From the NCBI GenBank assembly GCA_015068825.1, contig SVJU01000015.1:1-49952 (forward strand): a stretch of 49,952 nt of DNA, given 5' to 3'. Both the position numbers and the translations under genes were made by a program. Below are positions 15,582-24,019 of the stretch, piece after piece. The notes under the pieces were generated by a model. The model was not told the origin of the DNA, ran no database searches, and saw only the letters and a program-made list of their open reading frames with translations. The number at the start of each line of letters is the position of its first letter. Position 1 is the first letter of the stretch. The DNA comes from Oscillospiraceae bacterium (GTDB taxonomy: Bacteria > Bacillota > Clostridia > UMGS1810).

Positions 15582-16883
15582 ATGAAAAATTATTTGAAAA
15601 AGCAGGGGTACAATGTACTTTCTGATACATTTTATAACACCATTGAAATGTGGGAGAGCTGGTACAAAGGAAAGGTTAAATCGTTTCACCGATATACTCA
15701 GTATAACGGCAAAAAACAGATTTTAAGAGAAAGAGCCTCGCTTTGCATGGCAAAAAGAGTTTGTGAGGACTGGGCAAATCTTATTCTTAATGAAAGATTT
15801 GAAATTAATGTTAATGACAAAAAAGCAGATTTGTGTCTTAAAAAGGTTTTGCTTGATAACGACTTTTTTGTTTTGTCAAACAGGCTTGTTGAGCTTACAT
15901 TTGCACTTGGAACAGGTGCTTTTGTTGAGTATCTTGCAAACGGTGAGGTTGTTATTGACTACATAAGGGCAGATATGATTTATCCTTTATCGTGGGACAA
16001 CGGAAAAATTACAGAATGTGCTTTTGCAAGCGAAAAAGTGATAAATGGAAAGGCACATATTTACCTTAATATGCACATTTTAAAAGACGGGCATTATAAG
16101 ATTATAAATAAGCTGTTTGAAAAAAACGGTGCAAAATTAGTAGAGGTTAATCTTCCTGACGGGATTGCAAAAAGCATTGATACAGGATACAAAAAACCAT
16201 TTTTCCAGATTATAACGCCAAATATTATTAACAATATTGATTTTGACAATCCAATGGGAATAAGCGTTTTTGCAAATTCTATTGATATTTTAAAAGGAAT
16301 TGATTTAATTTACGACAGTTATCAGAATGAATTTCGTCTTGGCAAAAAAAGAATTATTGTACCGCTTGGTATGGCGCAGATGATGAGTGAGGAAACAGGT
16401 GTTATGCCGGTGTTTGACGATAATGATACTGAATTTTACGCAATAAAAGAAAGCGACGGTATAACAGAGATTAAAGAAATTAATATGAACATAAGGGCCG
16501 ATGAACACGAGGCAGCACTTAAGAGAAATATTAATCTTCTTTCCGAAAATGCCGGTTTGGGTGTGGGAAGATATGAAAAGACACATGATGAAATTAAAAC
16601 TGCAACAGAGGTTATAAGCGAAAAGAGCAATCTTTATCAGAACATTAAAAAGAATGAGCTTATTGTTGAAAAGGCACTGATTGATCTGGCCGAAGTTATT
16701 TTGTATCTTAAAGGCTTTGAAAACAAAGTGGTTTCGGTATACTTTGGCGACAGCATTATTGAAGATACCCAGTCTGTTTTTAATCGTGCTATGGAGGAAT
16801 TTAAAAACGGTATTATTACTAAAGATGAGTATTTAAATAAGGTTTATAACCTTAACAAAGAAGTATCAGATAAAAAAGAATAG
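15582..16883 (+). CDS. Phage portal protein (SPP1 gp6-like)
   Basis: A 433-residue portal-ring subunit, the DNA channel at one capsid vertex and the TerL docking site. The N-terminus has WESWYKGKV and YNGKKQILRERASLCMAKRVCEDW, typical of SPP1-type portals. The C-terminal region contains a long helix with KTATEVISEKSNLYQ, a block common to this family. AAGGA lies upstream with a rather long spacer. It is 22 bp after terL. No MuF-type minor head gene follows, unlike many related phages. Confidence 0.88.
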   Translation: MKNYLKKQGYNVLSDTFYNTIEMWESWYKGKVKSFHRYTQYNGKKQILRERASLCMAKRVCEDWANLILNERFEINVNDKKADLCLKKVLLDNDFFVLSNRLVELTFALGTGAFVEYLANGEVVIDYIRADMIYPLSWDNGKITECAFASEKVINGKAHIYLNMHILKDGHYKIINKLFEKNGAKLVEVNLPDGIAKSIDTGYKKPFFQIITPNIINNIDFDNPMGISVFANSIDILKGIDLIYDSYQNEFRLGKKRIIVPLGMAQMMSEETGVMPVFDDNDTEFYAIKESDGITEIKEINMNIRADEHEAALKRNINLLSENAGLGVGRYEKTHDEIKTATEVISEKSNLYQNIKKNELIVEKALIDLAEVILYLKGFENKVVSVYFGDSIIEDTQSVFNRAMEEFKNGIITKDEYLNKVYNLNKEVSDKKE

Positions 16884-16994
16884 TTCTATTGGTTACAATG
16901 TAACTTTATATAAATTTCCTTTTTAAAAGGTTGCAGGAGTAAAAGAACAATCTTTAAAAATAAGTCGACGGACATTAAACGGAGGTAAACATAT

Positions 16995-17540
16995 ATGTTA
17001 AACGAAAAACAGGAAAAAAATGTTTTGGAAAACGAAGAAACTACAAAAGTTTTGGATATCCAGAACGATACTGATGCACAGGAAAATGCAAAAGACAAAA
17101 CATTTACTCAGTCAGAGGTAGACGAAATTGTTAAAAAAAGGCTTGCAAGAGCTTTAAAAGACTACCCTGAAAAAGAGGAAATAGCAAGGCTTATTAATTT
17201 AAAGGATGATTTGGAAGGCAAGGACAAAGAAATCGCTTCCTTAAAGGATGAGGCATCTTTAAACGCACAAAGGCTGGCTACTTATGAGCTTAAGGAAAAA
17301 ATTTTAAAAAACGGTGTAGACTTAAAGTTTGCCGACTTTGCCTTGTTTGAGGTGAAAAAAGGAATGGATGAAGGTCTTGATTTTGAATCATCTTTTGAAA
17401 ACTTTATTCAGAATAATGATTTTCTGGTTAAAAAATTTGAAACAACGGGGTTAAGGCAGGGAGGAACAATTTCTCATCAAAGCCAGGTAGAAGAAAGCTT
17501 TTACAAAATTAACCCCCAGCTAAAAAAAGGAGGATTTTAA
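16995..17540 (+). CDS. Phage capsid scaffolding protein
   Basis: A 181-residue acidic, helical protein with a central coiled coil (about residues 50-110) that carries FTQSEVDEIVKKRLARALK, the typical opening of the DUF4355/scaffolding family. It ends with a basic, glycine-containing tail (KKGGF). It lies 3 bp before the major capsid gene, the standard scaffold-capsid order, with GGAGG before the start. No maturation protease is encoded nearby, so assembly probably relies on a separate scaffold that leaves uncleaved, as in SPP1. Confidence 0.85.
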   Translation: MLNEKQEKNVLENEETTKVLDIQNDTDAQENAKDKTFTQSEVDEIVKKRLARALKDYPEKEEIARLINLKDDLEGKDKEIASLKDEASLNAQRLATYELKEKILKNGVDLKFADFALFEVKKGMDEGLDFESSFENFIQNNDFLVKKFETTGLRQGGTISHQSQVEESFYKINPQLKKGGF

Positions 17541-17543
17541 AAA

Positions 17544-18395
17544 ATGGCACATGAACTTATGACAAGATATTCTGAGCTTATAGACAAAAAGCTTCAGGCA
17601 ACTTTGGTTACAAAGGATAACTTTATTTTTAATAATCATTACGAGGGTAATGCAGTTGGCGGAAAGGTTAAAATTCCTGTTCGTTCAACAGATGTTGTTG
17701 TAGGTGATTACAACAAAGCATCGGGTATGGATTTAAACGAAGGTTCAACTACATACATTGACCTTGATTTATCTTATGACAAAGCGGTTAACGAAATTAT
17801 TGACGGTTATGATTTTGCAGCTGTACCTGATGATATTGTTGCCGAAAGACTTGACAATGCAGGCTATGCGCTTGGCGTTGTTGAAGATGCAATTTCTATT
17901 GCTGCACTTGAAAACGAAGGAACAATCGACGAGGATAAAGAGGCATTGACAAAAGAAAACATATACGAAAAAATTGTTAATTTAAGAACTTTGTTATCTG
18001 AAAAAAATGTTCCTGTTCAGGGTAGATGGCTTATTGTATCCCCCGAAGTTTACGGTATGCTTTTATGTGATACCACAAACTTTATAAGACAGGGTGATAT
18101 TTCGCAGTCTTTGGTAGAAAGCGGAGCAATTGGTCAGATTGCAGGCTTCACCGTTTACGAAAGCTCTCGTCTTACAAAAAATGACGAAGAAAAAGTAGAA
18201 GGAAAAACAACAACTGTTGAAATGATTGCAGGACATCCAAACTGGTGTCACAGAGTTGAAGAATGGAGTGTTCCTGTTGCGGTTAATCCTTTAACCAACA
18301 CATTTATTGGTGCTTCTGCCGTTCAGGGAAGAAAGATTTTCGGCGTTAAAATTTCTAACAGCGATGCTGTTATTGTTAAACGCAAAGAAGAATAA
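17544..18395 (+). CDS. Phage major capsid protein
   Basis: A 283-residue coat protein, probably HK97-fold, judged by its place after the scaffold gene and by sequence features common to this class. These include an N-terminal arm (LMTRYSELIDKKL), the beta-rich E-loop-like stretch VGGKVKIPVRS, and the C-terminal NPLTNTFIGASAVQGRKIFGVKI. AAAGGAGG precedes the ATG. It is full length and undamaged. Confidence 0.87.
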   Translation: MAHELMTRYSELIDKKLQATLVTKDNFIFNNHYEGNAVGGKVKIPVRSTDVVVGDYNKASGMDLNEGSTTYIDLDLSYDKAVNEIIDGYDFAAVPDDIVAERLDNAGYALGVVEDAISIAALENEGTIDEDKEALTKENIYEKIVNLRTLLSEKNVPVQGRWLIVSPEVYGMLLCDTTNFIRQGDISQSLVESGAIGQIAGFTVYESSRLTKNDEEKVEGKTTTVEMIAGHPNWCHRVEEWSVPVAVNPLTNTFIGASAVQGRKIFGVKISNSDAVIVKRKEE

Positions 18396-18398
18396 TAT

Positions 18399-18716
18399 AT
18401 GGTTGATTTTTTTTACTACAAAGAAAATTTTTTTGGTAATATGCTTTCGGAATACGATTTTTTAAGTTTTTGCAAAAAGGCAGAGGCGTATGTTAAATAT
18501 TATGTCGGTCCTAAATTTTGTGAATGTGATGAAATTAAAAACGCAATTTGCGCCGTTTGTGAGGTACTCTTTAAATATGAGGAGCGTGACGGTGTTGTAA
18601 GCGAGGCAAACGATGGAATATCCAAAAGCTTTTCGCCTATGGATATTTCAAAAAAGTCTGATGAGGTAATTAAAATTTATTTATCACAGACAAACCTTTT
18701 ATACAGAGGTATGTAA
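18399..18716 (+). CDS. Head-tail connector protein (gp6/gp15-like)
   Basis: A 105-residue protein following the capsid gene by 3 bp, in the usual place of the first head-completion or adaptor protein. It is predicted helical, with the start EYDFLSFCKKAEAYVKYYVG and a central KNAICAVCEVLFKYEER, matching the general pattern of gp6-type connectors. No strong Shine-Dalgarno is visible, so translational coupling to the capsid gene is likely. Confidence 0.6.
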   Translation: MVDFFYYKENFFGNMLSEYDFLSFCKKAEAYVKYYVGPKFCECDEIKNAICAVCEVLFKYEERDGVVSEANDGISKSFSPMDISKKSDEVIKIYLSQTNLLYRGM

Positions 18717-18719
18717 AAA

Positions 18720-19013
18720 ATGAATGTTACCTTTTTTCACAAAACAAAACAAGGATATGTGACAAAAGTTTTTAAAGGCGTCAAAGTAAGAATATTAAAT
18801 GAAGCTGACATTTTTGATGGCTCAAACGAAAATAAAAGCAGTGCTGTTATAAGGATTTTTACAAAAGAAAATTATGGAATTTTTACACTTGACCGATGTG
18901 TATTTTATGCAACAGATGAAAAAGAGCCTCCAAAGGAATCTTTTGCGGTAAAAAGTGTGCATTACAACACAAATGGTATTTTATCTCATATAAAGGTTGA
19001 GTGTGTATGTTAA
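18720..19013 (+). CDS. Putative head closure or minor capsid protein
   Basis: A 97-residue, mainly beta-strand protein of unrecognised family, between two adaptor-type genes. Position suggests a stopper or head-closure protein. GAGG lies 10 bases before the ATG. Its end overlaps the next gene, so the connector genes are translationally coupled. Confidence 0.5.
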   Translation: MNVTFFHKTKQGYVTKVFKGVKVRILNEADIFDGSNENKSSAVIRIFTKENYGIFTLDRCVFYATDEKEPPKESFAVKSVHYNTNGILSHIKVECVC

Positions 19014-19381
19014 CGATTGGATTAAGCATTATTGCAGCTGATGAGATACTGAAAAACCGCGGTCTTGAAAATAAAGGCAAAGTTCACCTTGAACTAAATA
19101 AAATGATTCTTGATTACTGCGAGCCTTATATACCAAGAAAAACAGGCGCACTTATAAATAGCGGAAGCTATTTTAATGAAGGTGTATCGTGGAATACGCC
19201 CTATGCAGCAAAGCAGTATTATCAGAATATGGGCTCTAATTTAAGAGGAAGATTGTGGTTTGAAAGAATGTGGGCTTTGAAAAAAGGCGAGATTATGGCG
19301 CGTTTTAACCGATTCAACAGTAAAACATCAAAAAAAGAACATCCATGGCTTGCCTTTTTAAAAGAAAGGAAAATAATATGA
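19007..19381 (+). CDS. Minor capsid / tail-joining protein
   Basis: A 124-residue protein with YIPRKTGALINSG and PYAAKQYYQ followed by LWFERMWALKKGEI, the pattern of the phage Minor_capsid_2 family. These act at the neck or tail completion. I chose ATG 19007 over the in-frame GTG at 19001 because AAAGG spaces better. It overlaps the previous gene by 7 bp and the next by 4 bp (ATGA). Confidence 0.65.
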   Translation: MLTIGLSIIAADEILKNRGLENKGKVHLELNKMILDYCEPYIPRKTGALINSGSYFNEGVSWNTPYAAKQYYQNMGSNLRGRLWFERMWALKKGEIMARFNRFNSKTSKKEHPWLAFLKERKII

Positions 19382-19785
19382 TTACAGATGGAATAAAGAA
19401 TTTTTTGCTAAAATGTCCTTACCTTGAAAATGATGATATTGGGGTTGATTTTCTCGGCTCAGAAGCATTTGATTATACAATTGAAATTATGCCCGGTGAA
19501 ACTTTGATAAAAAAATACACCGACGGTTCAACATATAATCAGATAAGCTTTGTTTTTGCCTCAAGAAACTTTTACGGCAGGGATAATTTACAAAACACTC
19601 TTTTTTACGAAAAATTTGCCGCATGGCTTAATGAATGTACAAAAAATGGTATATTGCCCGATATTGGAGAAAATCTTACGCCAGAAGCAATAGAAGCACA
19701 AAGTTTTGGTTATTTGTACTCATCGGGTGCAACAATTGCACGCTATCAGATTCAGTGCAGATTAACCTATTTTAAAAAATGTTAA
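19378..19785 (+). CDS. Tail terminator / minor capsid protein
   Basis: A 135-residue protein in the usual place of the tail terminator, just before the tail tube gene. It ends in a beta-strand region (GATIARYQIQCRLTYF) typical of neck or tail-completion proteins. I chose ATG 19378 because AAGGA lies 7 bases upstream and the ATGA overlap with the previous stop fits coupling. The longer frame from 19345 has no ribosome binding site. Confidence 0.6.
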   Translation: MITDGIKNFLLKCPYLENDDIGVDFLGSEAFDYTIEIMPGETLIKKYTDGSTYNQISFVFASRNFYGRDNLQNTLFYEKFAAWLNECTKNGILPDIGENLTPEAIEAQSFGYLYSSGATIARYQIQCRLTYFKKC

Positions 19786-19793
19786 ATTATAAA

Positions 19794-19825
19794 TTATCTC
19801 AGGTGCTTTTTTGCGCCTGAGATAA
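19794..19825 (+). promoter_or_regulatory. Hairpin before the tail tube gene
   Basis: A 13-bp stem (19794-19806 with 19813-19825, one G-U) with a T6 loop and no T tail. It ends 6 bases before AGGAGG. It may stabilise or process mRNA at the head-tail boundary. Confidence 0.6.
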
Positions 19826-19841
19826 TAAAAGGAGGAAAAGA

Positions 19842-20393
19842 ATGTCTAATAAACTACTTAGAAGATGCAATAAGATTGCGTTTTATTCTATTAAGGAAGA
19901 TGCTGTTACAACATATTACCGTATGAGAGGTTTTACCGATTTTACAGTAAGTAAAAACGCATCGGAATATTCAAGAAAATATGTTGATGAAAGCTTTGAA
20001 CAGTCTGATGTTGTAGGTTATAGCCCTTCGGTTTCGTTTTCTTTTGATTATATTATGGATAACAAGGTTCATAACGATATTGCAGAAATTTCTAAAAAAG
20101 AGCTTGTTGGCGATGATATTGTAAGAAGCATTGTTATTGTTGATACTACTTCTAAAGATTCAAACGGAAAATACCGTGCTGTAAAAAGAGATTTTTCGGT
20201 TATTGTTGATACCGAAGGAAACGGAACAGAAACATATCAGATTTCGGGAAATTTTAAAGCGAAAAGTATGTCTGTTTGCGGACTTGTATCAACAGAGGAC
20301 GATTTTGAAACTTGCACTTTCGTTACGGATGTTAATGATGATGGCGCCCCTGATAATGCGGTTGTAATTGTCCCAGATGAAGATGAATTATAA
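19842..20393 (+). CDS. Phage major tail (tube) protein
   Basis: A 183-residue predicted beta-rich protein with FTDFTVSKNASEYSRKYVDE and VVGYSPSVSFSFDYIMDN, features common in siphophage tail tube proteins of Bacillota. The C-terminus is acidic (DDGAPDNAVVIVPDEDEL). AGGAGG precedes the ATG, and a stable hairpin lies directly upstream. It is followed after 2 bp by a Gp15-like gene and then by the tape measure gene, the normal order. Confidence 0.82.
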   Translation: MSNKLLRRCNKIAFYSIKEDAVTTYYRMRGFTDFTVSKNASEYSRKYVDESFEQSDVVGYSPSVSFSFDYIMDNKVHNDIAEISKKELVGDDIVRSIVIVDTTSKDSNGKYRAVKRDFSVIVDTEGNGTETYQISGNFKAKSMSVCGLVSTEDDFETCTFVTDVNDDGAPDNAVVIVPDEDEL

Positions 20394-20395
20394 TT

Positions 20396-20968
20396 ATGAG
20401 TATGCTTACTAAGTCCCTTCCCGATTATGTAATGGTTGATGATAAGAAATACAAAATAAATACTGATTTTAAGGTGTGGCTTTCGATAGAGAGTATTATT
20501 TTTGATTCAACTTTAAGTATTGCAAAAAAAATGAGTAAAGTCATTTCTTTGTGTTATATTGAACTTCCGCCTACACTTGAAGATGCGCTTTGCCAGATTA
20601 TTAAATTTTTTATGCACAGTGATGAAATTAAAGATGTTTCTGAAAGTAATATTTCAGGAGGAAAAAGAAGCTTTAGTTTTGAGCAGGATGCTCCGTATAT
20701 TTATTGCGCTTTTTTAAAAGATTATGGAATTGACCTTTTAAAATGTGATATGCACTGGTGGGTGTTTTTAGATCTTTTTAAAGGGCTTGGAAGTGATAAC
20801 CGTATTATGGAGATAATAAAATACCGTACTATGGATTTATCGAAAATAAAAAACAAGGAAGAGAGAGCATTTTATTTAAGGCAGAAAAAAAGATATGAAC
20901 TACCCGATACAAGATGTGATGAAGAAAAAGAAAGGGACTTTGAATTAGGTCTTGAAATGTTATTTTAA
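20396..20968 (+). CDS. Gp15-family tail assembly protein
   Basis: A 190-residue protein with YKINTDFKVWLSIE near the N-terminus and the tryptophan motif CDMHWWVFLDLFKGL, characteristic of the bacteriophage Gp15 family. These lie between tail tube and tape measure genes and are thought to be tail assembly chaperones. The start has little Shine-Dalgarno and follows the tube stop by 2 bp, consistent with coupling; an alternative ATG is 6 bases downstream. I see no obvious slippery site for a -1 frameshift. Confidence 0.78.
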   Translation: MSMLTKSLPDYVMVDDKKYKINTDFKVWLSIESIIFDSTLSIAKKMSKVISLCYIELPPTLEDALCQIIKFFMHSDEIKDVSESNISGGKRSFSFEQDAPYIYCAFLKDYGIDLLKCDMHWWVFLDLFKGLGSDNRIMEIIKYRTMDLSKIKNKEERAFYLRQKKRYELPDTRCDEEKERDFELGLEMLF

Positions 20969-20976
20969 ATTATACT

Positions 20977-21010
20977 TGCACCAGGCTTTGGTTATAAAAG
21001 TTTGGTGCAA
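20977..21010 (+). promoter_or_regulatory. Hairpin before the tape measure gene
   Basis: An 8-bp stem TTGCACCA/TGGTGCAA (20977-20984 with 21003-21010), upstream of AGAGGTGAT. It resembles in placement the hairpin at 19794-19825. Confidence 0.5.
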
Positions 21011-21041
21011 ATGTATATAACGAAAAAGAGGTGATAAAAGT

Positions 21042-22217
21042 TTGGGTTATGACGGTGAGATTGTTATTGGTACAAGAATTGATTCTGAAGGACTAAAAGA
21101 GGATCTTAAAGGAATAAAAAAAGAATTTGAAGGTGGCAAGATATCTAAAAGAATTGGAAAGGATGATATTGGTGAGCCGTTTGTAGAGGGAATAAAGGTA
21201 GCTATAAATAATAGCTCATATAAAGTAAAAGATTCGGTAAAAAAAGTATTCGAAGAGCTTGAACTTCAAAAAAAGATGGGTGTTGTAAGCGAAGAAGAAT
21301 ACTACAATAAGCTTGAACAGTTAAGAGATCAATATTTTGCCAAAGGCACAAAAGAATGGTGGAATTACACAGCTAAAATTGTTCAGTATGAAACCAAGGT
21401 ATATGAGGATGAACAAAGAAAAATTGAGAAAATTTTTAGTCAGCTTGATAAAAATGTTGAAAAAAGTGTTTCTTCTTACGAAAAAAATATTGAGGCATTG
21501 GAAAAGAAGACAGAGTCTTTTTCATCAAAGCTTTTTGATAACGACCTTTTAACTACTGTTTCAATGAATTTTGGCAAAGGGGATTCTTCGCAGTTTATTG
21601 ATGGTGTGTGGAAAAGAAAAAGTGCCGATATTGTTATGACACAGCTTAAGGATTTAAAGGGTGAAATAAAAATTCTTGAAGAATACGGGAGTCTTTTAAA
21701 TGAGTTTGTAAACAAGGAAAATATGCCTTACGGGATGTCGGAACTTTTAAAAGGGTATTCTGCCAAAGACGGCGTTGATTATATGCGTGCGGTTCTTTCA
21801 TTAAGTGACGATGAATATAATTCATATATTTCCGATTTTAACAGAAAAAACAAGCTTAGTGATGATATTTCCAAGATTGTTTACAACAGCGAAGCGCAAA
21901 GTATAAAAGAAGAATTTTTAAAAGAGCTTTCCGAGAATTTTAAATCGGTTGACGAAGAATTTTTAAAATGCGGTATTGATGCTGCAACTGCTTTTGGAGA
22001 TAGCTTTTCTCAAAAAATAGGAGAGGTTCTGGAAAATGTTAAAACATATATTCAAACGGAGCTTCAAAGTATTGAATGTTCGTTTTCAATAAACGAAGGG
22101 GAAAAGGGCGCAAATACACTTGTTTACAATCTTTACGGCAGTGGTGAGACAACTGCACAAAAGCTTCAGGCAGCCCGTATGGATGCCGAACTTGAAAGTT
22201 TAAGAGGGGGTTATTAA
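21042..22217 (+). CDS. Very short tail tape measure-like protein
   Basis: A 391-residue protein in the tape measure slot. The N-terminus (DGEIVIGTRIDSEGLKEDL) is typical of clostridial phage tape measures. A second block (KMGVVSEEEYYNKLEQLRDQYF) resembles a domain normally found near their C-terminus, and the rest is helical or coiled coil. Typical tape measures have 700-1,500 residues plus hydrophobic segments; here there is no membrane segment and the middle appears missing. The start is TTG with AGAGGTG upstream. The frame is open throughout, so this looks like a compact working version and would imply a short tail. Confidence 0.65.
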   Translation: MGYDGEIVIGTRIDSEGLKEDLKGIKKEFEGGKISKRIGKDDIGEPFVEGIKVAINNSSYKVKDSVKKVFEELELQKKMGVVSEEEYYNKLEQLRDQYFAKGTKEWWNYTAKIVQYETKVYEDEQRKIEKIFSQLDKNVEKSVSSYEKNIEALEKKTESFSSKLFDNDLLTTVSMNFGKGDSSQFIDGVWKRKSADIVMTQLKDLKGEIKILEEYGSLLNEFVNKENMPYGMSELLKGYSAKDGVDYMRAVLSLSDDEYNSYISDFNRKNKLSDDISKIVYNSEAQSIKEEFLKELSENFKSVDEEFLKCGIDAATAFGDSFSQKIGEVLENVKTYIQTELQSIECSFSINEGEKGANTLVYNLYGSGETTAQKLQAARMDAELESLRGGY

Positions 22218-22219
22218 AT

Positions 22220-23065
22220 ATGAAATTAACCTTTGAAAATGAAATAGGGAAAATAAATCTTGGCGAAGATTCGGTTTTTAAAATAACGCACATAAATGGT
22301 CTTTATACGCCTCAAAAAAGTTATGGAAGCATAAATTATGCAGATTATGATGGGTCGTTTACATATTCTCAGAATGCGAATGCAAGAATCATCACCATTG
22401 GTGGAGATATTGTATCGAAAAATTTGAGATACTATCTTGAAAAAGCATCGTACATTTTTAATCAGAGTGGGATACTTATTATTGACTGTGGTGATAAAGT
22501 ACGAAAAATAATATGCAATCAGGTTAATTTTTCGGTATCGTCAAGAACATTGGTAAGTAGCGTTTTCACACTTCAGTTTTTATGTGATTACCCGTATTTT
22601 ACAGATGTTTATAAACAAAAATATGATATCCATGGCTATATGAATCTTATTAAAAACCCCGTAACTTTTCCGTGTGTTTTATCTCAAAGTAATAATAAAA
22701 GAAATATTGATGTAAAAAGCCACATTAAAACATATCCCGCATTAAGTATAATTGTTGAGAGCAAAGGCGCAGTAACAGATGAAGAAAATTACGGATATAA
22801 ATTTATAAATAATACAACAAATCAGAGTATTTATTTAAAGCACAAAAGTGTTGCAGGCGAAAAAATTTATATTGATATTCCAAAAAGAGAGATTAAAAGC
22901 TCTGTTTCGGGAAATATTCTTACAAAGCTTACAAATTACGATGATATAGAAAACTTTTATCTTGCACCGGGTATAAATCACCTTGAAGCCATTGATTTAG
23001 GTGAGGGTGATAAGTCACAAATGTCGGTTGAGTATGATAACTATTATGTTGAGGCGGTGTACTAA
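22220..23065 (+). CDS. Distal tail protein (Dit-like)
   Basis: A 281-residue protein following the tape measure by 2 bp. Position and a beta-rich N-terminal domain (LTFENEIGKINLGEDSVFKI, then ITIGGDI) fit the phage tail family of distal tail proteins, which form the hub at the tail tip. Its end is followed one base later by the Gp37-like gene. GGGGG lies 7 bases upstream of the ATG. Confidence 0.78.
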   Translation: MKLTFENEIGKINLGEDSVFKITHINGLYTPQKSYGSINYADYDGSFTYSQNANARIITIGGDIVSKNLRYYLEKASYIFNQSGILIIDCGDKVRKIICNQVNFSVSSRTLVSSVFTLQFLCDYPYFTDVYKQKYDIHGYMNLIKNPVTFPCVLSQSNNKRNIDVKSHIKTYPALSIIVESKGAVTDEENYGYKFINNTTNQSIYLKHKSVAGEKIYIDIPKREIKSSVSGNILTKLTNYDDIENFYLAPGINHLEAIDLGEGDKSQMSVEYDNYYVEAVY

Positions 23066-23066
23066 A

Positions 23067-24008
23067 ATGCAGGATATAAGAGTATACGATTTTAATCTTA
23101 ATCTTATCCATATAGAAAATATGATTTCATCGGTTGACTGGGTTATTAAGTTTAATGATATAGGCACTTTTGAAGCACATTTTCCGTTAAATGCAAAAAT
23201 TGTACCAATTGTAATGAAAAATGATTATCTCATCATTTCGCAAGGTGATAACCAGGCAATTGTAACAGGAAAAAGTGCGATTTCGGATTTTACTGTTTTT
23301 GGCAGAACCCCCAATTTTATTTTATCAAAAAGAGTAACACCTAATTTTACAAAAAAGACAGGAACAATTGAAAAAATTTCGGCAGGTATTGTGTCAGATG
23401 CGTTTTTGGATGTAGAAAATTTTGTAGTTAAAAGAGTAAGTGGCTTTACAAATGAAATAAACTTCTGGAGAAATGTTTATAATCCTACATTCAAAGTGAT
23501 ATCGGAGTGTCTTGACAGGGAAAAAGCGGGACATAAGGTATATTTTGATTTTGAAAATAAAAAATGGGTTTACACTGCAGTTAAAGGAAGAAATACCGGC
23601 ATTGTTTTTTCAAAAGGTAAGTTTAATGCATCAAACACAAGTTATTATGAAGATTTTCAGGAATATGTAAATGGTGGATTTTATGAGGTTATAGACGAGG
23701 AAACAGGCGAGAGCATCTGGGAGGAAATTGCATCCGAAAAAGAAGGTATATATAAATGGATGGGAGTACTTGGCGGAAACACGCTTTCAGATGCAAGAGA
23801 TAGCCTCAAAAGCCGAAAATGGAATAAAAATATCAGGTTTGATATTAAGGATATGAAATTCAATAAGGATTATTTTTTAGGTGACAGAGTAAAGGTGAAA
23901 ACCGAAATAGGCGATTTTAAAAGATATGATGAAAAGTACATTTCAGCAGTAAATATCTGGTATGAAAATGCAAATTCAGGCGAAAAACCTGTTTTTGCTG
24001 ATATATAA
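23067..24008 (+). CDS. Siphovirus ReqiPepy6 Gp37-like tail hub protein
   Basis: A 313-residue protein with IRVYDFNLNLIHIE, SVDWVIKFNDIGTFEAHFP and a late LGDRVKVKTEIGDF block. These are the hallmarks of the Gp37-like family found at the tail tip or baseplate. I chose ATG 23067 because the preceding Dit stop ends at 23065 and a GAGGCGGTG Shine-Dalgarno fits; the longer frame from 23001 would overlap Dit by 65 bp without benefit. No peptidoglycan hydrolase domain is apparent. Confidence 0.8.
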   Translation: MQDIRVYDFNLNLIHIENMISSVDWVIKFNDIGTFEAHFPLNAKIVPIVMKNDYLIISQGDNQAIVTGKSAISDFTVFGRTPNFILSKRVTPNFTKKTGTIEKISAGIVSDAFLDVENFVVKRVSGFTNEINFWRNVYNPTFKVISECLDREKAGHKVYFDFENKKWVYTAVKGRNTGIVFSKGKFNASNTSYYEDFQEYVNGGFYEVIDEETGESIWEEIASEKEGIYKWMGVLGGNTLSDARDSLKSRKWNKNIRFDIKDMKFNKDYFLGDRVKVKTEIGDFKRYDEKYISAVNIWYENANSGEKPVFADI

Positions 24009-24019
24009 GGAGGGGTAAA

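Noticed and set aside
20900-21045. Programmed -1 frameshift in the tail chaperone region
   Set aside because: No heptanucleotide slippery site was found near the end of the Gp15-like gene, and the tape measure starts separately.
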